From Gammaproteobacteria bacterium (lineage in GTDB: Bacteria > Pseudomonadota > Gammaproteobacteria > Steroidobacterales > Steroidobacteraceae), in NCBI GenBank assembly GCA_003134045.1, contig PLAH01000039.1, positions 3,789-67,788 of the forward strand: a DNA stretch of 64,000 bases, written 5' to 3'. Numbering within the stretch: position 1 is the stretch's first letter; the number at the start of each line of letters is the position of its first letter. This document shows positions 37,033 through 45,443 of the stretch, piece after piece. Both the position numbers and the translations under genes were made by a program. The notes below the pieces were generated by a model. The model was not told the DNA's origin. It saw only the letters and a program-made list of their open reading frames with translations, and searched no databases.

Positions 37033-37851
37033 ATGTCGTCCCGAGTCCGCCTCGTCGTGGTCATGGACCCCATCGAAACCATCAAGCCGGCAAAAGACAG
37101 CACGCTCGCAATTCTGGTCGCAGCGCGGGCGCTCGGCTGGGAACTATTTTACGCCGCACAGAAGGATCTTTACCTGCGTGATGGGGCGGCGTGGGGGCGC
37201 GTTGCCCCGCTTCAGGTATTCGACGATATGCGAACCTGGTTCGCGCGCGGCGCGGCCTCGGTCGGCAAACTAGGCGACTACGACGCGATTTTGATGCGCA
37301 AGGATCCGCCGTTCGACATGGAATACATCTACAGTACCTATATTCTGGATCGAGCCCGCGACCAGGGCGCCCGGATCTTCAATAGCCCGCAGGGGCCGCG
37401 CGACATGAACGAAAAGATGTACACGACGTGGTTTCCGGAATGCTGCGCCCCAACGCTCGTCACCCGCGATATGCACGACATGAGCGAATTCCTGCGCGAA
37501 CACGGCAAGGCGGTCTGCAAACCCCTCGACGGGATGGGGGGACGATCCATTTTCGTGCTCGAGCAAGGCGACAAGAACCGCAATGTCGTGTTCGAGACAT
37601 TGACCGAGACCGGTACCCGCTACGCCATCGTGCAGCGCTACCTGCCTGAAATCGTGACCGGCGGCGACTGCCGCGTGCTCCTGGTGGATGGCGAAGCAAT
37701 GATCTTCGTCGGGCTGGATGTGATCGGCGACCACGTCACCGAAATCAACGTCACCAGTCCCACGGGCATTCGAGAACTAAACACGAAGCACAATGTCGAC
37801 ATTGGTGGATTGCTGGTGAGCGCGATTTCGAGGAACCAGGACGCCGCGTGA
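37033..37851 (+). CDS. gshB: Glutathione synthetase with internal deletion
   Basis: 272 residues; E. coli GshB has 316. The N domain (VVVMDPIETIKPAKDST), ILMRKDPPFDMEYIY, KPLDGMGGRSIF and the C-terminal TEINVTSPTGIRE are all well conserved. However, RVLLVDGEA runs directly into MIFVGLDVIGD. About 48 residues between these blocks in E. coli GshB are missing, including the glycine-rich flexible active-site loop and glutathione-contacting arginine. The frame is preserved (144 bp). ATG 37033 has AAAGGA 6 nt upstream. Activity is doubtful unless the deletion is an assembly artefact. Overlaps the next gene by GTGA. Confidence 0.88.
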   Translation: MSSRVRLVVVMDPIETIKPAKDSTLAILVAARALGWELFYAAQKDLYLRDGAAWGRVAPLQVFDDMRTWFARGAASVGKLGDYDAILMRKDPPFDMEYIYSTYILDRARDQGARIFNSPQGPRDMNEKMYTTWFPECCAPTLVTRDMHDMSEFLREHGKAVCKPLDGMGGRSIFVLEQGDKNRNVVFETLTETGTRYAIVQRYLPEIVTGGDCRVLLVDGEAMIFVGLDVIGDHVTEINVTSPTGIRELNTKHNVDIGGLLVSAISRNQDAA

Positions 37852-38786
37852 CTTCCGAGATGACCCAAGCGGGGGAAATGCTGCAAACCGGGCTGCCGCC
37901 TGCGAACGACCGCATGTTGACCACGTGCTTCCTGGCGGCGCTGTTTCACGGGATCGTGATCCTGGGCGTCACCTTCAGCTCACCCAGCAGCAATGCGGGA
38001 GCCGAGACCCCGGCGCTGGAGGTGGTGCTGGTCAACGATCAAGCGCCCAGCGCGCCGCAGAATCCCAATGCACGCTACATCGCGCAGCGCACTCAAGTTG
38101 GCACCGGAATGCCGAATGCCGAGCGGACGTCGATACCGAAATCCTCCCTGTTGGCGGTCGACCGGGCCGGTATCCCGGATGGTCAAGGCCTTGCCACGCA
38201 GCAGATGGCGCAGGATGTCGGCGACGACGAGCTGGTCGCCACCCACGCGCCGGCGGTCAAGATTCTGTATTTCGCGGCGGCCGCGGCCGCCAAAGAGGCG
38301 TCCCAGCTGCCGGAACTGCTCGAGAAGAAGCCCGACCTGCAGATGACGCCCAATGACGACGGGATCGAATTGCGCATGCGGGGCGAGGCCAAGCAGCGGC
38401 TATGGATCGCCGCCGACACGCGTGAATCGGACGTCGCCGTCTATTTGGATAGCTGGCGGCGTAAAATCGAGAGGGTGGGAACCATGAACTTTCCCGATGT
38501 CGCCCGGCGCAGGAATCTGTCCGGCACGCCCGTGATCGAGGTGACGATCGGCGCCGACGGCCGGCTGCTCGAGACCAAGGTGCGTCGCAGCAGCGGGCAT
38601 GCCGAAATCGACGAGGCGGCCATGCGGATTCTGCGGCTCGCATCGCCCTACGACCCGTTCCCCAGCGAGCTGAATGCCAAGCACGATCAAATTCGCATCG
38701 CCTACGAATGGCAGTTCCTGGGCGGCTCGCCGCAAGGTTCGAGCGTGTTTTACTCCGACCAGAACGCGCACGGCGACACGCCGTAA
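37848..38786 (+). CDS. TonB-like energy transducer protein
   Basis: 312 residues. A TM helix (about 24-44) anchors a periplasmic linker with polar/Ala-rich stretches, and the C-terminal ~90 residues form a TonB_C domain (GTPVIEVTIGADGRLLETKVRRSSG, then ILRLASPYDPFP). It may transmit proton-motive force to an outer-membrane receptor, but no ExbB/ExbD or receptor is nearby. GTG start overlaps the gshB stop. Position between gshB and algH is common in Xanthomonas and Pseudomonas relatives (tonB3-like). Confidence 0.85.
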   Translation: MTSEMTQAGEMLQTGLPPANDRMLTTCFLAALFHGIVILGVTFSSPSSNAGAETPALEVVLVNDQAPSAPQNPNARYIAQRTQVGTGMPNAERTSIPKSSLLAVDRAGIPDGQGLATQQMAQDVGDDELVATHAPAVKILYFAAAAAAKEASQLPELLEKKPDLQMTPNDDGIELRMRGEAKQRLWIAADTRESDVAVYLDSWRRKIERVGTMNFPDVARRRNLSGTPVIEVTIGADGRLLETKVRRSSGHAEIDEAAMRILRLASPYDPFPSELNAKHDQIRIAYEWQFLGGSPQGSSVFYSDQNAHGDTP

Positions 38787-38796
38787 CTGGACACGT

Positions 38797-39360
38797 ATGA
38801 CCGACGCCGGCTATCTGACCAACCAGCTGCTGATCGCCATGCCGGCCATGGGGGATCCGAATTTCGCCCAGACCGTCGCCCTGGTGTGCGATCACAATTC
38901 GCGCGGCGCCCTCGGGCTGATACTCAACAAGCCCTTGAGTATGCGCATGGGCGAGGTGTTCGAGCAATTGGAAATCGCGTTGGTCGACGGTCCCTTGAGC
39001 GAACGCCAGGTGTTGCGGGGCGGCCCCATGCAGACGGACCGCGGCTTCGTGGTGCACCGAGCAGGCGGCGAATGGGATTCGACGCTCAAAGTCTCCGACA
39101 CCATTCATGTCACCACGTCACGGGATATCCTGGCGGCCATGGCACGCGGCGAGGGGCCTGGCGAAGCGGTCGTCGCCCTCGGCTATGCGGGCTGGGACGG
39201 CGGTCAATTGGAAGACGAAATCCGTGCCAACGCCTGGCTCAGCGCGCCGGTCGATTCCGGCATCATCTTCGATCTGCCCTTCGAATCTCGCTGGCAGGCG
39301 GCCGGCCGGCTGTTGGGCGTCGAACTGTCCCGTATCAGCCCCTTGAGCGGCAATGCCTAG
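38797..39360 (+). CDS. algH: YqgE/AlgH family protein
   Basis: 187 residues. Begins GYLTNQLLIAMPAMGDPNFAQTV and contains NKPL, GGPM and GYAGWDGGQLEDEI, the UPF0301 signature. The molecular role is not settled; in Pseudomonas it affects alginate regulation. ATG 38797 starts 10 nt after the TonB-like gene, and its end overlaps ruvX by 8 nt. Confidence 0.93.
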   Translation: MTDAGYLTNQLLIAMPAMGDPNFAQTVALVCDHNSRGALGLILNKPLSMRMGEVFEQLEIALVDGPLSERQVLRGGPMQTDRGFVVHRAGGEWDSTLKVSDTIHVTTSRDILAAMARGEGPGEAVVALGYAGWDGGQLEDEIRANAWLSAPVDSGIIFDLPFESRWQAAGRLLGVELSRISPLSGNA

Positions 39361-39958
39361 ACCGGCGGCGCCTCCGGCAGCCGCGACCTCGCCCGGATCG
39401 AGTGCGCCAGAGCAAATACCGTCCGCCTCCGTTGCCGCTACGTCCGGGGATACGGCTGCGACTACGGCTACGGCTACGGCTAGTGCCACTGCTGCGACCG
39501 CGCATCCCGCCGCTGCTCCTGCCTCGAGTTCACCCCGCCTCGTCCTGGCTTTCGATTTCGGGCGGCGACGCATCGGTGTGGCCTGCGGCGACACCCTGAG
39601 CCGCACCGCAAGACCGCTGGCCGGCATTGCCAACGCCGCGGCGGGCCCCCGCTGGGACGCCGTCGATTCCCTCATGCGCGAATGGCAACCCACACTGATC
39701 GTCGTGGGCCTCCCGTATAATGTGGATGGTTCCGAAAGTGGTATGAGCGCGGCGGCCCGCGGCTTCGCCGGCGAGGTCGAGCGGCGTTACGCGTTGCCGG
39801 TGCATCTGGTCGACGAACGCTATTCGTCTCTCGAGGCCGAGACTCGCCTGCGGTCGGAACGCGAGTCCGGCATGCGCAAGCGGCGGGTGGCGAAGGGGGA
39901 CGTCGATGCGGCAGCGGCCTGCGTCATCCTGGAGCGCTGGTTTACAGAATCACATTGA
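39353..39958 (+). CDS. ruvX: Pre-16S rRNA nuclease YqgF/RuvX with N-terminal extension
   Basis: 201 residues; the family is usually ~140. The RNase H-like domain starts at about residue 62 (LVLAFDFGRRRIGVA) and keeps VVGLPYNVDG, VDERYSS and the final acidic residue in KGDVDAAAA. The first ~60 residues are Ala/Thr/Pro/Ser low complexity, encoded partly by ACGGCT repeats at 39451-39480. ATG 39353 overlaps algH by 8 nt, which supports the long form; no other ATG occurs before the domain. Processes the 16S 5' end. Confidence 0.9.
   Translation: MPRPAAPPAAATSPGSSAPEQIPSASVAATSGDTAATTATATASATAATAHPAAAPASSSPRLVLAFDFGRRRIGVACGDTLSRTARPLAGIANAAAGPRWDAVDSLMREWQPTLIVVGLPYNVDGSESGMSAAARGFAGEVERRYALPVHLVDERYSSLEAETRLRSERESGMRKRRVAKGDVDAAAACVILERWFTESH
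39451..39480 (+). repeat. Hexanucleotide TACGGC repeat in ruvX 5' region
   Basis: TACGGC occurs at 39451 and then three times in tandem at 39463-39480. In frame it encodes alternating Thr-Ala. Because the unit is 6 bp, length changes would add or remove two residues without frameshift. Confidence 0.7.
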
Positions 39959-39965
39959 GGCGCAG

Positions 39966-40934
39966 ATGCGTTCACAACAAGATAGCGCGGGGGGCCTGCG
40001 CCACCTCATCACGCTCGACGGACTGACCCGCGACGCCCTGGGTGCCATCCTCGACCGAGCCGAGAGTTATCGGCGTCTCCCGGGGCAACCTGCCTACGAG
40101 GGCCGCGAACTCGCCGGCGTGACCGTGGCCAACCTGTTCTTCGAGCCGAGTACCCGCACTCGTGCCTCGTTCGATCTGGCCAGCCGCCGGTTGGGTGCGC
40201 ACGTGCTCAATCTCGAACAGCATGCGAGCTCGCGCGTCAAAGGCGAGACCATGCTGGACACGATCTATACGCTCGAGGCGATGAATACCGACGTGTTCGT
40301 CATTCGAGACTCCGAAGCGGGGATGCCCGAATTCCTGATAGACCATGTGGCGCCGCACGTCTCGGTCATCAGCGCCGGCGAGGCCCACGTCTCGCACCCC
40401 ACGCAGGGGTTGCTGGACGCCCTCACCATTCGCACGCACAAGCGCCGTTTCGCGGGGCTCAAGGTTGCCATCGTCGGCGACGTGAAGCACTCCCGGGTGG
40501 CACGCTCATCGGCCTACGCCATCATGACGTTGGGGAGCAGCGACTTGAGGCTCGTGGCGCCCGAAGCGCTGCTGCCCTCGGAAGCCGAGTTTCGCGGCGC
40601 GCAGCGCTTCACACGGATCGAGGATGGCATTGCGGGTGCCGACGTCATCATGATGCTGCGCATCCAGAGGGAGCGCATGGCGCAAAGCGCATCGCTCGAC
40701 GATGCAGCCTATTTTCGCGATTTCGGCCTGGACGCGAAGCGGTTGAAACTCGCCAGTCCCAGCGTGCTGGTCATGCACCCGGGTCCGATGAATCGCGGCG
40801 TCGAAATCTCCTCGGAAGTCGCCGACGGACCCCGCTCCGTCATCCGCGAACAGGTCAACAACGGCATGGCGGTTCGCATGGCGGTGCTCGCCTCGATCGC
40901 GGCGACGCTGACGCGGCATCGGCGGCCGCTGTGA
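39966..40934 (+). CDS. pyrB: Aspartate carbamoyltransferase catalytic subunit
   Basis: 322 residues. Carbamoyl-phosphate site FFEPSTRTRASFD, the KGET loop (SRVKGETMLD), HPTQ and the aspartate-binding HPGPMNRG are present. Second step of pyrimidine synthesis. ATG 39966 has GAGG 5-6 nt upstream, right after the ruvX stop. No pyrC-like partner or pyrI follows. The last 80 nt overlap the 3' end of convergent psd. Confidence 0.95.
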   Translation: MRSQQDSAGGLRHLITLDGLTRDALGAILDRAESYRRLPGQPAYEGRELAGVTVANLFFEPSTRTRASFDLASRRLGAHVLNLEQHASSRVKGETMLDTIYTLEAMNTDVFVIRDSEAGMPEFLIDHVAPHVSVISAGEAHVSHPTQGLLDALTIRTHKRRFAGLKVAIVGDVKHSRVARSSAYAIMTLGSSDLRLVAPEALLPSEAEFRGAQRFTRIEDGIAGADVIMMLRIQRERMAQSASLDDAAYFRDFGLDAKRLKLASPSVLVMHPGPMNRGVEISSEVADGPRSVIREQVNNGMAVRMAVLASIAATLTRHRRPL

Positions 40935-41820
40935 TGAGGTGCTCGAATCGATCGACCTGATCGATGTGCATCAGCGCCTGTCCCATGCGAATGGCGCCGC
41001 CATCCTGAATCTGCTCGCACAGCGACATCCCCGGCGGCACGAACACGATGATGGTCGAGCCATGCTCGAACCAGCCCATCTCCTCGCCCTTGGCCAAACC
41101 CACGTCGCACGGAATCACGTTCGGTCCGCGATACTTGAGGTGCAATTGGACGTCGAGGAAACGCAGGCGAATGCTCGCGACCAGAATCGCGGCGACCGGA
41201 ACCAGGGTCATGAGCGCGCCGGACGGCAGACGGCAGCGGATGATGGCGCGTTCGTTCTTGCAGAACAGTTTCTCCACCCGCTCGAGCGCGATGGGATTCA
41301 CGTTCCAGGTATCGCCGGAGACATAGTTCACCTGCTCCACGCGGCAATCGTAGGGCGCGTGGAAGCGGTGATACATGCTCGAGGTCAGCCGCAGTGTGAC
41401 GAACTGACCGCCGCAGTAGTAACGCACCAACTCCGGATCGCCGAGCAGATCCAACAACGGGTAGGGGAAGCCTTTCGCCTGCAGCACGGCCCCGTCCTTG
41501 ACCCGGCCGCAAGCGCCCACCAGGGCATCGCAGGGACTGGTCAGCACCTCGGGATCGGGATCGACCGGCCGCGCGCCGTCTTTGAGCTCGCGGGTGAAGC
41601 AGTCGCGCAGGCTGTCGAACCGGGCGAGCTTGGCCTCGCTCAAGTCGAGGTCGGAGAACAGCCGCCACAGCCGGATGCAGACGGTGCACACCCAGCGGTT
41701 CTCGATGCGGCTCAGGCGGCCCACGAGCAGGGTCAGCCAACGCCGGGGTATCCGGTTGGTGAGCAGGAAGTTGATGTCCTCCTGCTGGGTCAGTCGATCG
41801 ATCCAGGAGCGCGCAGTCAT
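40855..41820 (-). CDS. psd: Phosphatidylserine decarboxylase family protein
   Basis: 321 residues. Family blocks include the RYYCGGQFVTLRLTSSMYHRFHAP metal/histidine region (cited in part: MYHRFHAP), NPIALE and the self-cleavage site FEHGSTIIVF, where the pyruvoyl serine follows Gly (HGST in place of LGST). It converts PS to phosphatidylethanolamine at the membrane, though the HGST variant leaves room for a related lipid substrate. The final ~25 residues (Ala/Arg/Cys-rich) are read antisense to pyrB. ATG 41820 is only 47 bp from the divergent aminotransferase ATG. Confidence 0.88.
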   Translation of the reverse strand: MTARSWIDRLTQQEDINFLLTNRIPRRWLTLLVGRLSRIENRWVCTVCIRLWRLFSDLDLSEAKLARFDSLRDCFTRELKDGARPVDPDPEVLTSPCDALVGACGRVKDGAVLQAKGFPYPLLDLLGDPELVRYYCGGQFVTLRLTSSMYHRFHAPYDCRVEQVNYVSGDTWNVNPIALERVEKLFCKNERAIIRCRLPSGALMTLVPVAAILVASIRLRFLDVQLHLKYRGPNVIPCDVGLAKGEEMGWFEHGSTIIVFVPPGMSLCEQIQDGGAIRMGQALMHIDQVDRFEHLITAAADAASASPRSRRAPPCEPPCRC

Positions 41821-41867
41821 CGTAATGTCACCCGGCTGCAATACAGTTCGCATGGAGGAATAACGTC

Positions 41868-43550
41868 ATGTCGAAGATTTTCCTAGGGTTGGCGGCCGCG
41901 GCCATCCTTGCAATCCTTGGCCGAAAAATTCTGATACGCCTGCAGCTGTCGCGCGCCAAGCACCGCTCGCTCACCGGTCATTCGAAGATGGCGAGGCGCT
42001 TCGCCGCGCTCGTGCCTTTCTACGAATACGACGAGGCGCGCTTTTTCAGCGCCGATGCCGCGCCGAATGCCGTTGCGGCGACGCGGCGCGAGGGCTTCAT
42101 GCGGCTGGCGGGTATATTCGCCGAGCGGTACCGGAAAACCGCCGCGCTCACGGGCGACATCATCGACTCCGTCTCGGATCTGCAATTCACGTCCCGCTAT
42201 CGCGTGCCGTTCCAATTCAGCCGCGTCGTGCGCGAACATTTCAAAACCGGCGCGTTCCTCGAATCCTCGTCGGGGGTGTCGGTCACCGACCTCGACGGCA
42301 ATCGGTTCTACGACTTGACCGGCTCCTACGGCGTGAACGTGTTCGGCTACGACTTTTACAAGGAGTGCATCGCGCGCGGCAGCGAGCGGGTGCGCGACTT
42401 GGGCCCGGTGCTGGGCGCCTATCACCCGGTGCTGGCCGCGAACGTCAGGCGCCTGCTGCAAATTTCCGGTCTGGACGAGATCTCGTTCCACATGTCGGGA
42501 ACCGAGGCCGTGATGCAAGCTGTACAGCTGGCCCGCTACCACACCCGGCGCAGCCAGTTGGTGCGCTTCTGCGGCGCGTACCATGGCTGGTGGGGCGACG
42601 TGCAGCCCGGCGTGGGCAACCCGCTCGCGGCGAACAACACATACACCTTGCAGGACATGGACGACGCCGCGCTCAAGGTGCTGCGTAGCCGCAAGGATAT
42701 CGCCTGCGTGCTGGTGAATCCCCTGCAGGCCCTGCACCCGAACGTCGCGGCACCGGGCGACTCGACCCTCATCGACAGCGGTCGCAGCGCCCACTTCGAT
42801 CGGGCCGCCTACACCCAGTGGCTGCTGAAGCTGCGGGCGGTCTGCAGCGAGCGCAACATCGTGCTGATTTTCGACGAGGTATTCGTCGGCTTCCGGCTGG
42901 CCCGCGGCGGTGCGCAGGAATACTTCGGCGTGCATGCGGACATGGTGACCTACGGCAAGAGCGTCGCCGGCGGCCTGCCGATCGGCGTGCTCTGCGGCCG
43001 CCACGAATTCATGCGGCGCTTCCGCGAGGATCGGCCGGCGGACGTGTGTTTCGCGCGGGGCACATTCAATTCGCACCCGTATGTCATGGGAGCGATGGCC
43101 GAGTTCCTGGACGCCCTCGACGGCGAGCCCATCCAGGCGCTGTACCGGAACCTCGGGGTCTGGGACACGCGCGCCACGGCGCTCAACGAGCGGCTCAGTG
43201 CCGCGGGCCTGCCGGTGCGCGTGACGAACCTGTCTTCGATATGGACGATCGGCTACGCCAAGCCGTCCCGCTACAACTGGATGTTTCAATACTACCTTCG
43301 CGCCGCCGGCCTGGCCCTAAGTTGGGTGGGCACGGGCCGGCTCATCTTCAGTTTGAATTACACGGACCAACAGTTCGCCGAGGTCGCCGATCTCATCGTG
43401 TCGGCGGCCCAGGCGATGCAGCGCGACGGTTGGTGGTGGGCCGATCCCCAACTCACCAACAAAGCCATCAAGCGTCGCGTGCTCAGGGAAATGCTTCAAG
43501 CGCGCAGTTTTTCGCCCTGGGGATCGATGAGTTCGCCGCGCAGCAAATAG
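41868..43550 (+). CDS. Membrane-anchored class III PLP aminotransferase
   Basis: 560 residues. One N-terminal TM helix (about 4-20) and a basic ~110-residue linker precede a glutamate-1-semialdehyde-aminomutase-like fold: MSGTEAVMQAVQLAR, CGAYHGWWGD, IFDEVFVGFR and the PLP lysine in TYGKSVAGGLPIGV. The anchor and linker are absent from HemL, so this is not the haem enzyme. Substrate unknown; the neighbours (psd, Mpo1-like) suggest a lipid or fatty-chain aldehyde/ketone. ATG has GGAGGAA about 7 nt upstream. Its last 55 nt overlap the convergent Mpo1-like gene. Confidence 0.82.
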   Translation: MSKIFLGLAAAAILAILGRKILIRLQLSRAKHRSLTGHSKMARRFAALVPFYEYDEARFFSADAAPNAVAATRREGFMRLAGIFAERYRKTAALTGDIIDSVSDLQFTSRYRVPFQFSRVVREHFKTGAFLESSSGVSVTDLDGNRFYDLTGSYGVNVFGYDFYKECIARGSERVRDLGPVLGAYHPVLAANVRRLLQISGLDEISFHMSGTEAVMQAVQLARYHTRRSQLVRFCGAYHGWWGDVQPGVGNPLAANNTYTLQDMDDAALKVLRSRKDIACVLVNPLQALHPNVAAPGDSTLIDSGRSAHFDRAAYTQWLLKLRAVCSERNIVLIFDEVFVGFRLARGGAQEYFGVHADMVTYGKSVAGGLPIGVLCGRHEFMRRFREDRPADVCFARGTFNSHPYVMGAMAEFLDALDGEPIQALYRNLGVWDTRATALNERLSAAGLPVRVTNLSSIWTIGYAKPSRYNWMFQYYLRAAGLALSWVGTGRLIFSLNYTDQQFAEVADLIVSAAQAMQRDGWWWADPQLTNKAIKRRVLREMLQARSFSPWGSMSSPRSK

Positions 43551-44104
43551 AGCGGCGATTTGCAATAGAGCTTCACGTCGTTGAACGGGTCGGTCAGGAT
43601 CTTGGTGAACCATACCAACCCGGTCTGAACGTCCTTCAAGTAGAACAAATGGAAGGTGCGGAACAGCAGCGCGCCGACGCCGATCGCCAGCCAAATCTCA
43701 CCCACGTGCCGTATGAACTGCTCGGCGCCGTGATAGGGTTCGAACAATCCGAACAACGTAGGTGTCAGCCACAGCACCACGGGCGCGACAGCCCAGACGA
43801 TGTGCAGAACCACCTTGCGGCGCAGGTTGTAGCCCACCTTGATGCTTTCCTTATGTTCGTGCGTGACCTGGTTGACCTCGTCGAAGCCTTTGGGCTCGAA
43901 GAAGAAATGCCCGGACTGACGGCTGATCATGGCGACGAGCCAACCCAGCAGGGCGGCGGCCACCGGGTCCTTGAACATCATGACGTAGGCAACGATGAAG
44001 GTGATTGCACTCAAAAAGTGCAGGGACTGGTTGATGCGGCTGTGATGGTAGTAGCGATGATCGTCCCAGCGCTGCGTCCGCAGTTCTGCCAAAAAGCTAT
44101 GCAT
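43496..44104 (-). CDS. Mpo1/DUF962-like multi-pass membrane protein
   Basis: 202 residues with about four TM helices. YYHHSRINQSLH and SGHFFFEP match the YHH-x3-N-x3-H and GH-x2-FE histidine pattern I recall for the Mpo1/YGL010w family. Yeast Mpo1 is an Fe(II) dioxygenase of 2-hydroxy fatty acids (alpha-oxidation). The extra HEHKES block in the loop adds further histidines. ATG 44104 has GAGGAA 6 nt upstream. A role in fatty-chain shortening for the psd/aminotransferase cluster is inference. Confidence 0.68.
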   Translation of the reverse strand: MHSFLAELRTQRWDDHRYYHHSRINQSLHFLSAITFIVAYVMMFKDPVAAALLGWLVAMISRQSGHFFFEPKGFDEVNQVTHEHKESIKVGYNLRRKVVLHIVWAVAPVVLWLTPTLFGLFEPYHGAEQFIRHVGEIWLAIGVGALLFRTFHLFYLKDVQTGLVWFTKILTDPFNDVKLYCKSPLYLLRGELIDPQGEKLRA

Positions 44105-44291
44105 GGAGTTTCCTCGTTGAAATTGGTCGATATCCGACCATGAAGCAAATATAGGATTTGGGTTACAGACCAATGACAAGGAGCGTTATAGGCTCCAAAT
44201 TGAGACTTACCCGGCGAGCCGGCCGGACCGTCAAAAAACTGTGTTCCGACGTTCATCGGATCGTCATGCAAAGGTGCGAACGTCGCCGCAC

Positions 44292-45356
44292 ATGCGAATC
44301 ATGATCGTTACCGACGCGTGGGCCCCCCAAACCAACGGCGTCGTAAGGACGCTGGCGCAGACCGCGGACTGGCTCGGCCGCTTCGGCCACGAAGTGCGCA
44401 TGCTCACGCCCCGGGATTTTCGCAGCATCGCCTGCCCGACCTATCCGGAGATACGCCTGTCCCTGCTGCCGCGCAAGGCGGTGCTGAACAGCATCGCGGG
44501 ATTTGCGCCGCACGCCCTGCATATTGCCACGGAAGGGCCGCTCGGGCTGGCGGCCCGGCGCTACTGCCTGAAGAACCGGCTGCGGTTCACGACTTCGTAC
44601 CACACCCAGTTCCCGCAGTACCTGCGGGCGCGCTTCCCCATTCCCATGGCCGCCTCGTACTGGCTGTTGCACAAGTTTCACTGCGCCGCCGCGCGTTGCA
44701 TGGTCAGCACGCTGTCCTTGCGCCACGATCTGGCCGCGCGCGGCTTCGAGAATCTGGCCAGCTGGCGGCGCGGCGTGGACACGGAGGTGTTCAAACCCGG
44801 CGCCAAGGATTTCCTGTCGCTGCCCCGCCCGATCGCGGCCTATGTGGGACGCGTGGCCGTGGAGAAGAACATCGAGGCCTTCCTCGAGATGCCGTGGGAA
44901 GGCAGCAAAATCGTCATCGGCGACGGGCCGGAGCGCGCTCGTCTGCAGGCGCAATACCCCGATACCACCTTCACCGGGTTTCGCTTCGGCCAGGACCTGG
45001 CGGCGCACCTGGCGGCGGCCGATGTCATGGTATTTCCCAGCCGCACTGATACGTTCGGGCTGGTGAATCTCGAGGCCATGGCGTGCGGCGTGCCGGTGGC
45101 CGCCTACCCCGTGACCGGCCCCATCGACGTAATCGACGATGGCGTCACCGGCGCGCTCGACGAGGACCTTGCGGCCGCGGCGCGGCGCGCGCTGACCCTC
45201 GATCCCGACAAGTGCCGGGAGCACGCCATGCGCTTCGGCTGGGACGCGAGCGCGCGTGAATTCGAAAGCAATCTGGTGTTTTGCCGCCCGCAGACGCCGC
45301 CGCGCGGTCCGTCGACGGTCGATGCGGCGCCCGCCGCCGCCGCTCAGCTCGTCTGA
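44292..45356 (+). CDS. GT4-family glycosyltransferase
   Basis: 354 residues, GT-B fold. N-terminal VTDAWAPQTNGVVRTL, SYHTQFPQYLRARF, the hinge GVDTEVFKPG, AYVGRVAVEKNIEAFLEMPW (nucleotide-sugar phosphate contacts) and the donor motif TDTFGLVNLEAMACGVPV. Resembles GDP-mannose or UDP-sugar dependent transferases acting on lipids (MgtA/SqdX-like). Acceptor unknown. ATG 44292 begins the fold directly; 187 bp separate it from the divergent Mpo1-like gene. Confidence 0.88.
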   Translation: MRIMIVTDAWAPQTNGVVRTLAQTADWLGRFGHEVRMLTPRDFRSIACPTYPEIRLSLLPRKAVLNSIAGFAPHALHIATEGPLGLAARRYCLKNRLRFTTSYHTQFPQYLRARFPIPMAASYWLLHKFHCAAARCMVSTLSLRHDLAARGFENLASWRRGVDTEVFKPGAKDFLSLPRPIAAYVGRVAVEKNIEAFLEMPWEGSKIVIGDGPERARLQAQYPDTTFTGFRFGQDLAAHLAAADVMVFPSRTDTFGLVNLEAMACGVPVAAYPVTGPIDVIDDGVTGALDEDLAAAARRALTLDPDKCREHAMRFGWDASAREFESNLVFCRPQTPPRGPSTVDAAPAAAAQLV

Positions 45357-45443
45357 CGTTTCGCACCGCATCAACCCTCCCGCCGCCCGGTCTCGGCACC
45401 GTGACGTTGACCGGTTCGAGCACGGGCGACCCCAACGCAAGGC

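Noticed and set aside
39714-39724. TATAAT inside ruvX
   Set aside because: Falls within codons of the conserved LPYNVDG motif; no -35 and no gene start follows.
41868-43550. Calling the class III aminotransferase hemL
   Set aside because: It has an N-terminal membrane anchor and a long linker and lacks close similarity to HemL termini; context is lipid-type, not haem.
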